Assembly: GCA_002724505.1 (NCBI GenBank)
Contig: PBOV01000094.1
Location: forward strand, 1-10,739
Reading direction: 5' to 3'
Source: Rhodospirillaceae bacterium
GTDB taxonomy: Bacteria > Pseudomonadota > Alphaproteobacteria > MPNO01 > UBA2964
DNA length: 10,739 bases
A program made the position numbers and the translations under genes. The notes below the pieces were generated by a model. That model saw only the letters and a list, made by a program, of their open reading frames with translations. It was not told where the DNA came from and searched no databases. Positions 5,435 through 10,739 of the stretch are shown here, piece by piece. How positions within the stretch are numbered: the stretch's first letter is position 1; every line of letters begins with the position of its first letter.

Positions 5435-6112
5435 ATGTCCATGATCCAGCTTGAAAACATCCATTTAAACTTGGGGGGTCCAGCTGGAGAGGTCAATATT
5501 TTGCGTGGGATAAATTTATCCGTTGCCGAAGGAGATACCGTCAGTATCGTCGGCCCCTCAGGATCAGGTAAAACAACCATGTTGATGGTAATCGCCGGGT
5601 TAGAAAAAGCCACGTCTGGTAATGTTCGGGTTAACAACATTGACCTTAATACCCTTGACGAAGATGGTCTTGCGGTGTTCCGACGTGAAACTATGGGGAT
5701 CATCTTCCAAAATTTTCATTTGGTACCAACGATGTCGGCGCTTGAGAATGTTGCCATCCCGATTGAGTTTGCAGGTTTCGATGACGCGTTTGAACAAGCA
5801 CGCGAGGGTTTGGAAGCGGTAGGGCTAGGGCATCGCATCGATCACTACCCCGGACAACTCTCCGGTGGGGAGCAGCAAAGGGTCGCTCTAGCGCGAGCAT
5901 TCGTCACGAACCCACGCATACTTTTAGCGGATGAGCCCACTGGCAATCTTGATAAGGAAACTAGCGCCTCAATTATTGAGCTACTATTTTCTCTCACCAA
6001 AAGGTTTAAAACGACCCTGCTTCTGATCACACATGATCTCGCTATTGGAACCCGTTGCCAACGAGAAGTTCATATAGCGGACGGACAAATTAGCACAAGG
6101 CCTTCATCTTGA
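5435..6112 (+). CDS. ybbA: ABC transporter ATP-binding protein, YbbA/LolD/MacB type
   Basis: A 225-residue cytoplasmic ATPase with every nucleotide-binding motif: Walker A GPSGSGKT at 40-47, Q-loop Gln92 in IIFQNFHLVP, signature LSGGEQQRVALARA at 142-154, Walker B ILLADE at 162-167 followed by PTGNLD, and the H-loop in LLLITHD with His200. The PTGNLD form and the length place it in the LolD/MacB/FtsE group that powers mechanotransmission transporters. It should drive the YbbP-like permease, whose start overlaps its stop as TTGA. The start could be ATG 5435 or ATG 5441, two codons later; neither has a Shine-Dalgarno sequence, so leaderless or weak initiation is possible. Position beside a divergent tesA matches the E. 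coli order and supports the YbbA name over LolD. Confidence 0.93.
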   Translation: MSMIQLENIHLNLGGPAGEVNILRGINLSVAEGDTVSIVGPSGSGKTTMLMVIAGLEKATSGNVRVNNIDLNTLDEDGLAVFRRETMGIIFQNFHLVPTMSALENVAIPIEFAGFDDAFEQAREGLEAVGLGHRIDHYPGQLSGGEQQRVALARAFVTNPRILLADEPTGNLDKETSASIIELLFSLTKRFKTTLLLITHDLAIGTRCQREVHIADGQISTRPSS

Positions 6113-8634
6113 AAGTTTCCCTGCCATTGTGCTTAGCGTTACGCGATCTAAGAGGTGGGATTAGTAGTTTCAAAATTTTTCTTAGCTGCCTAGTTCTTGG
6201 TGTGGCTGCCATTGCTGGGATCGGTTCAATCTCTTCATCTATAATTGCAGGGCTAGCAGCAGATGGCCGGAGTTTGCTCGGCGGGGATATTGCCCTAAAG
6301 ATTGTCCACCGCCCGGCATCACCGGATAAGATTCGATGGCTAAAATCGCACGGAAAGCTTGCGCGAACGACGTCGATGCGATCGATGGCGAATAACCCAG
6401 CCACAAATTCTCGAATGCTAGTTAACCTCAAATCTGTTGATGGTCCATATCCCCTATATGGAACTCTGGAACTGACTGGTGAGAAAAACCTCAAACACGC
6501 GCTCTCATATAGGAAACAGGCATGGGGTGCCGCTGTCGAGCCGCGAATTTTAGAAGGGCTTAATGTCAAACTTGGAGATATTGTTACCGTTGGTTCTACA
6601 AAATTTAGAATTAATGCAGTCATCCAATCCGAACCCGATAGGGTAGGCGGCATTAGAGCAATAACCCGAGGGCCGCGCTTCACGATTTCCGCAAAGAGCC
6701 TAATGACCACAGGGCTTATCCAACCGGGCACACAGATTTCTTACGAATATCGTCTTCGACTTCCTCCAAAAATTTCTCTGGTATCATTTAAGGAGGCACT
6801 TACCAAAACCTTCCCAGAAGCCGAATGGCGCATACGTGACCGCACTGCCGCCGCCCCTAGTACCGAGCGCTTTATCAACTACACGTCGCAATTTCTTACT
6901 TTAGTTGGGCTAGCCGCGCTGCTTATAGGCGGTCTAGGAGCGGGGAACGCAGTGCGCGGCTACCTTGCTAGTAAAACAAAAATTATAGCGACACTAAAAT
7001 GTCTTGGCGCCGAGCGGCGCATGATTTTCATGATATGGCTCTCGGAAATAGCAATAATGACAACCGCCGCGATATTATTGGGAGTTTGTATTGGAGCAGC
7101 GCTACCTGCAATCACGGCAGTCGCTCTAGCCGATTTACTGCCCGTACCGTTACGGATTGGATTTTATCCCAAGCCAATTTTCCTAGCAGCCTGTTATGGT
7201 GTGTTAGTGTCAAGCGCTTTTTCCTTATATCCATTAGCGCGCGCCTGCGCCGTCGCGCCGGGTGTTTTATTTAGAAATCTAATAATTTCGGCAACATCCC
7301 AAGTAAGCTGGAAAATTTTTGGGATCGTCGTGCTATCTATCAGCATTCTTGGATTTCTTGCCATCTCCACCGCTCACGATCAAAGGATAGCAATAGGGTT
7401 TCTTGGCGGGGCCGCCGGCTCGTTCTTGCTATTTTATAGCGCTGGAAAAATAATTATGAAGCTCGCCGCAATTTCCAGCGGCATTAAATCAACTAAGGTC
7501 CGCATGGCGCTCACCAATCTGCACCGTCCCGGTGCCCAAACAGCTAATATAGTCCTATCCATGGGCCTCGGCCTTACAGTTCTTATTGCCGTCGTTGTTG
7601 TTCAGGGCAACCTCGCAAAGCAGATAACCCAGACAATGCCGAACAAGGCCCCCGGCTTTTATTTTGTTGATATTCAACCGCATCAAATTAATGAATTTGA
7701 ACGTACGGTGCTGGAAACCAGTCCAATCAAAGAGATCAATCGCGTACCTATGTTGAGAGGCCGAATAACTCACGTTAAAGGTGTCCCTGCTTCACAGGTT
7801 AAAGTAGAACCGAGTTCAGCGTGGGTTTTACGCAATGACCGTGGATTGACCTGGTCAATAAAAGCACCGCTTGGAGCTAAAATAAAGGAGGGGGTCTGGT
7901 GGCCTCCCAACTATGCTGGCCCACCGTTAGTGTCGTTTGACGCAGGTGCCGCAGCAGCAATGAACCTAAACATTGGAGATACGATCACTGTCAACGTCTT
8001 AGGGCGACCGATCACCGCTGAAATCGCTAATTTAAGGGAAATTGATTGGCGCACTTTACGGGTCAATTTTGTCATGGTTTTCTCACCTGGTTCAATTCAG
8101 AACGCACCACAAACCCACATTGCTGCTATCCGGCTCGACCAAAAAAACGAAACCGCAGTGGAAAATGCCATAGCCACGAAATTTGCTAATATCAGCGCTA
8201 TCAGAGTACGCGATATTCTAAAGGCTGTTAGCGAGTTGATGGAACGTATTGCAGGAGCCATTCAGGCTACCACTGGGATCACTATTTTAGCTGGCACGCT
8301 TGTCCTTGCGGGAGCCGTCGCAGCCGAACATCAGCGAAGAATTTATGAATCCGTCGTACTTAAAGTTCTTGGCGCACGCCGACGAGATATTTTTCTTATC
8401 CTTCTGCTTGAATACGGTTTGTTAGCTCTTTCAACCGCATTGCTCGCTGCGGGACTTGGCACTTTCGCTGGTTGGTCTATTCTGGAATACATTATGCGGG
8501 CAGATTGGTTGCCCGTTGCTGGGACCGTGGCGACAACAGCTATAGGGGCTGCAATTTTTATGATATTTATTGCACTTTTAGGTACTTGGAAGGCATTAGG
8601 ACAGAAACCCGCACCACTCCTCCGAAATGAATAA
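6109..8634 (+). CDS. ybbP: Large FtsX-type ABC permease, YbbP-like
   Basis: An 841-residue inner-membrane permease, close in size to E. coli YbbP (about 800). By hydrophobicity there are ten helices, near residues 22-48, 262-280, 310-345, 355-375, 401-420, 426-446, 478-499, 718-738, 758-788 and 803-826. They enclose two large periplasmic domains (about 49-260 and 500-717). The paired FtsX modules each have the coupling motif after the second or eighth helix: ATLKCLGAERR (294-304) and VLKVLGARRRD (750-760). With YbbA it should form a mechanotransmission transporter. In E. coli, TesA is reported to work with YbbAP on hydrophobic substrates; this is family knowledge, not visible here. The start is TTG 6109: AAGG at 6097-6100 lies eight bases upstream and the N-terminus then fits relatives. 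It overlaps the ybbA stop as TTGA. No terminator is seen after it. Confidence 0.93.
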   Translation: MKVSLPLCLALRDLRGGISSFKIFLSCLVLGVAAIAGIGSISSSIIAGLAADGRSLLGGDIALKIVHRPASPDKIRWLKSHGKLARTTSMRSMANNPATNSRMLVNLKSVDGPYPLYGTLELTGEKNLKHALSYRKQAWGAAVEPRILEGLNVKLGDIVTVGSTKFRINAVIQSEPDRVGGIRAITRGPRFTISAKSLMTTGLIQPGTQISYEYRLRLPPKISLVSFKEALTKTFPEAEWRIRDRTAAAPSTERFINYTSQFLTLVGLAALLIGGLGAGNAVRGYLASKTKIIATLKCLGAERRMIFMIWLSEIAIMTTAAILLGVCIGAALPAITAVALADLLPVPLRIGFYPKPIFLAACYGVLVSSAFSLYPLARACAVAPGVLFRNLIISATSQVSWKIFGIVVLSISILGFLAISTAHDQRIAIGFLGGAAGSFLLFYSAGKIIMKLAAISSGIKSTKVRMALTNLHRPGAQTANIVLSMGLGLTVLIAVVVVQGNLAKQITQTMPNKAPGFYFVDIQPHQINEFERTVLETSPIKEINRVPMLRGRITHVKGVPASQVKVEPSSAWVLRNDRGLTWSIKAPLGAKIKEGVWWPPNYAGPPLVSFDAGAAAAMNLNIGDTITVNVLGRPITAEIANLREIDWRTLRVNFVMVFSPGSIQNAPQTHIAAIRLDQKNETAVENAIATKFANISAIRVRDILKAVSELMERIAGAIQATTGITILAGTLVLAGAVAAEHQRRIYESVVLKVLGARRRDIFLILLLEYGLLALSTALLAAGLGTFAGWSILEYIMRADWLPVAGTVATTAIGAAIFMIFIALLGTWKALGQKPAPLLRNE

Positions 8635-8665
8635 AGTATAATTTTCGTCCTGAATGCAGTAAGTC

Positions 8666-8693
8666 TTGATTTCTAGAGATCAATCACCATACT
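8666..8693 (+). promoter_or_regulatory. Candidate promoter with overlapping 18-base palindrome before the Bax-inhibitor-1 gene
   Basis: TTGATTTCTAGAGATCAA at 8666-8683 is palindromic in eight of its nine base pairs. Its first six bases (TTGATT) also serve as a plausible -35 box, with CATACT at 8688-8693 as -10 after a 16-base spacer. A protein bound to the palindrome would block or help polymerase. It lies 47 bases before the ATG at 8731 and 31 bases after the ybbP stop. Stem-loop function in RNA is less likely because no T run follows. Confidence 0.4.
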
Positions 8694-8730
8694 TATAAGC
8701 AGTTTTTATACCTATTAAATGAGGTTTGAT

Positions 8731-9489
8731 ATGGCATTCGGAACCCAGCGCAAGGCCGCTTATACCGGCACCTCTGTTGATCAAGCAGCATATGATGAGG
8801 GCCTTCGGGCCTATATGTTGCGTGTCTATAACTATATGGCATCTGGTCTGGCTTTAACCGGCATTATAGCGCTTCTAATTGCGCAGATGTCAGTCAATAT
8901 GAATGATGCGGGACAAATCACCAGTCTAACACAGCTAGGAAACACACTCTTTAACACACCATTAAAGTGGATAGTAATGCTCGCCCCGTTAGGTTTGGTT
9001 ATTTTCCTGAGTGCCAAACTACATTCCATGTCATTTACAACTGCACAGACTACATTTTGGGTTTATGCGGGATTAATGGGAGTCTCAATGGCCACTATCT
9101 TCATGGCCTTTACTGGACAGAGTATTGCCCGTGTATTCTTTATTTCTGCCGGCACTTTCGCGGCGATGAGCCTTTACGGCTACACTACTAAGAAGGATCT
9201 TTCCAAGTTCGGGTCTTTTTTAATGATGGGCCTAATCGGAATTATTGTAGCTTCTCTAGTCAATATTTTTCTTCAAAGCTCCGCTTTGCATTTTGCAATT
9301 TCCGTGATTGGGGTGCTCGTTTTCGTTGGGCTAACCGCTTATGATACACAAAACATAAAAAATGAATATGACGAATATCATGACGAAGAGACTGCCGGCA
9401 AACTAGCCATTTCTGGCGCGCTGCGGCTCTACCTCGATTTTATTAATTTGTTCATTATGTTGCTGCATCTGTTTGGTGATCGACGCTAA
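8731..9489 (+). CDS. Bax inhibitor-1/YccA (TMBIM) family membrane protein
   Basis: A 252-residue inner-membrane protein with seven hydrophobic helices, near residues 36-53, 78-97, 105-126, 131-150, 160-181, 187-205 and 230-248. The conserved aspartates of the family are present: Asp205 in TAYDTQ and Asp236 in LYLDFINLF. They appear to match the di-aspartyl pair that gates pH-dependent calcium leak in Bacillus YetJ. In E. coli, the relative YccA interacts with the FtsH protease. The soluble N-terminus (about 35 residues) and the -LLHLFGDRR end are typical of proteobacterial members. ATG 8731 is preferred over ATG 8719 because GAGG at 8721-8724 lies six bases before it. The gene appears to be its own transcription unit, with a candidate promoter upstream and an intrinsic terminator 25 bases after the stop. 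Confidence 0.93.
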   Translation: MAFGTQRKAAYTGTSVDQAAYDEGLRAYMLRVYNYMASGLALTGIIALLIAQMSVNMNDAGQITSLTQLGNTLFNTPLKWIVMLAPLGLVIFLSAKLHSMSFTTAQTTFWVYAGLMGVSMATIFMAFTGQSIARVFFISAGTFAAMSLYGYTTKKDLSKFGSFLMMGLIGIIVASLVNIFLQSSALHFAISVIGVLVFVGLTAYDTQNIKNEYDEYHDEETAGKLAISGALRLYLDFINLFIMLLHLFGDRR

Positions 9490-9514
9490 ACTTTGAAGAA
9501 TCAAAAGAATTTAG

Positions 9515-9543
9515 ACCGGATGTCTTAGGGCATCCGGTTTTTT
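9515..9543 (+). terminator. Rho-independent terminator after the Bax-inhibitor-1 gene
   Basis: ACCGGATG (9515-9522) pairs perfectly with CATCCGGT (9531-9538) around an eight-base loop and runs straight into six T residues (9538-9543). It lies 25 bases after the stop codon at 9489. Stem, GC content and T run are all canonical for rightward transcription. The other strand lacks a matching T run right after the stem, so it is probably not a terminator for the leftward Rieske gene. Confidence 0.92.
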
Positions 9544-9683
9544 ATTATTACCAATGTTTTGGCGTGAAGGATCACATCTAAACCCTTTACATATTAAGGG
9601 GATAAAACACGGCAACTGAACCACGGAAAAACCATCCTTAAGAAAACCAACGATACTACCGCAGCAAATCTAATCAGATCCTT

Positions 9684-10739
9684 CTAGGCAGTTGCGCGGA
9701 CCCCAGAAGCGTTAGCCTCTCCTTTTAAGATGCGGTCAATCACACGGCGCGCCTGAATTCCGCCGGCGTCCTGATTAAAATCAATCTGCTCGGGCAGGCC
9801 TTCACCGAAGGCTTCAAGGTTACCCTGTTGCGACCCGATGACCGCGAGATCTTCAAGGAATGCTGTATGAACCTGACGAAAAACCAGTTCCGTAACCGTA
9901 GGGTCATCAATTTGAAAGTTGTGCGCCTGCGCCCAAAAGTAATGTGTTGTCGTATCAGTTTCAGGTGTAATTGCGTTCAGATTACGCATAGATACGCCAT
10001 GAGATCTGTCACCTTCAAAGGCACCGGTTCCTGCCCGCGCCCCACCAACATCAAGCCGCACAAAGCCTGGTGGCGTGAATTCAATAATTTGCCAACGATC
10101 AATATGTTCTTCTGGAGTGAAGCCGCCCGCCTTCTGAATAAACGGCGGCGCTGGGCTATCCGGAATGAAGCGAGTAACGCGGATTAAATCACCCTCTCGC
10201 TCAGTCTTTATCGGATTTGATGCTATTGCATCAGTGCCCAAAGTTGTCGGGTGCACGAACTGAAGATGCGTTAAATCAAGAAGGTTGTCGGTCAAAAGCT
10301 GATAATTTCCGGGCAAATCGAGCTTCTCTCCCTTAGCCCTCCAATCTGGGTCATCAAGCCAATGAAAATCTTCAATATCATCATGGTTAGCAAGCTCAGG
10401 CTCTCCCATCCAAACCCAAATCCAATGGTGTTTCTCAAAAACCGGATAGCTGCGAACTTTAGCTTCGGACGGAATATTTGCTTGGCTGGGAATATGAACG
10501 CAGGCGCCTGATGGATCATATGTGAGCCCGTGATAGAGGCATTCAACATTATCTCCCTTCAAAACACCATCAGAGAGCGGCATATGGCGATGGCAGCATC
10601 GATCTTCGAGCGCAACCGGAGAACCATCAGTGCGGCGGTAAAAAACTATGGGCTCGTTACAAATTGTTCGGCGAAGCAATTCCTGCCTGCGAATTTCTGT
10701 ATCCCATGCGGCGACATACCAGAAGTTGCGCGGAAACAT
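9684..10739 (-). CDS. Rieske non-heme iron oxygenase, VanA/dicamba-demethylase-like
   Basis: A 351-residue oxygenase subunit. The Rieske [2Fe-2S] site is Cys48-x-His50 and Cys67-x2-His70 with 16 residues between the pairs (RCCHRHMPLSDG and CLYHGLTYD). The mononuclear iron site reads DNLLDLTHLQFVH, giving His158 and His163, with Asp155 as the bridging residue and Asp297 in LEDLAVIG as the likely third ligand. Length and the opening FPRNFWYVAAWDTEI match single-component-type O-demethylases such as vanillate demethylase VanA, dicamba monooxygenase and TsaM. These remove methyl groups from aromatic methoxy or methyl substrates using electrons from a reductase. The substrate is not predictable. 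The reductase partner and any regulator are not in the window. The ATG is the last three bases of the window, so its ribosome binding site, or a longer N-terminus, cannot be checked. Confidence 0.9.
   Translation of the reverse strand: MFPRNFWYVAAWDTEIRRQELLRRTICNEPIVFYRRTDGSPVALEDRCCHRHMPLSDGVLKGDNVECLYHGLTYDPSGACVHIPSQANIPSEAKVRSYPVFEKHHWIWVWMGEPELANHDDIEDFHWLDDPDWRAKGEKLDLPGNYQLLTDNLLDLTHLQFVHPTTLGTDAIASNPIKTEREGDLIRVTRFIPDSPAPPFIQKAGGFTPEEHIDRWQIIEFTPPGFVRLDVGGARAGTGAFEGDRSHGVSMRNLNAITPETDTTTHYFWAQAHNFQIDDPTVTELVFRQVHTAFLEDLAVIGSQQGNLEAFGEGLPEQIDFNQDAGGIQARRVIDRILKGEANASGVRATA

Noticed and set aside
6090..6731. Long open frame on the minus strand opposite the start of ybbP
   Set aside because: It is the antisense shadow of a clear membrane protein, shows no recognisable domain and has no plausible promoter or ribosome site.
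9588..9602. Small stem CCCTT/AAGGG as a terminator of the Rieske gene
   Set aside because: Only five pairs and no T run on the minus strand after the stem.
9566..9684. GAAGGATC and GATCCTTC inverted copies flanking the 3' intergenic region
   Set aside because: Eight bases about 100 bases apart, not extendable, with no mobile-element gene between them; a chance match is likely.
1..10739. A hidden defence system, CRISPR array, tRNA or insertion sequence
   Set aside because: No spaced direct repeats, cloverleaf, transposase motif or flanking terminal repeats were seen. The 2H phosphoesterase alone is a normal housekeeping family and does not make a defence locus.

Overview
The window looks like chromosomal DNA of an alphaproteobacterium, possibly marine. 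This is inferred from moderate-to-low GC by eye, from the form of the Bax-inhibitor-1 protein and from the mix of families; no taxonomic marker is present. I see no rRNA, tRNA, CRISPR array, insertion sequence, phage gene or recognisable defence system. Every gene reads as intact except the one cut by the left edge.

Layout: (1) 1-505, leftward: the 5' part of an EamA/DMT membrane transporter. (2) 810-1322, rightward: a low-molecular-weight protein tyrosine phosphatase whose ribosome binding site lies in one arm of a perfect small hairpin. (3) 1359-1823, leftward: an Lrp/AsnC regulator with its own promoter, next to an AT-rich, gene-free stretch (1824-2153) that may hold operators and a small divergent transcript. 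(4) 2154-5390, leftward: a tight operon in the order tesA (exported SGNH esterase), FIST-domain protein, thpR (2H RNA phosphodiesterase) and an HGGYW alpha/beta hydrolase. Its junctions are a 2-base gap and two 4-base overlaps. (5) 5435-8634, rightward: ybbA and ybbP, an ABC ATPase and its large FtsX-type permease, divergent from tesA as in Escherichia coli. (6) 8731-9489: a seven-helix Bax-inhibitor-1/YccA protein preceded by an 18-base palindrome and followed by a strong intrinsic terminator. (7) 9684-10739, leftward: a VanA-like Rieske oxygenase whose start codon is the last three bases of the window.

How the genes fit together: TesA and YbbAP form a conserved unit in which an exported lysophospholipase/thioesterase works beside a type VII (mechanotransmission) ABC transporter thought to pull hydrophobic molecules from the inner membrane. 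Here tesA also heads an operon with a free-standing FIST ligand-sensing protein, an RNA 2H phosphoesterase and a second hydrolase. That grouping is the least explained in the window. The Lrp-type regulator beyond the operon could act locally, but nothing in the sequence proves it.

The 140 bases between the terminator and the Rieske gene (9544-9683) show no gene and no convincing hairpin. Most of the window is ordinary housekeeping content. The points worth a second look are mainly regulatory: the phosphatase leader, the lrp upstream region, the SD-less ybbA start and the palindrome before the Bax-inhibitor gene.
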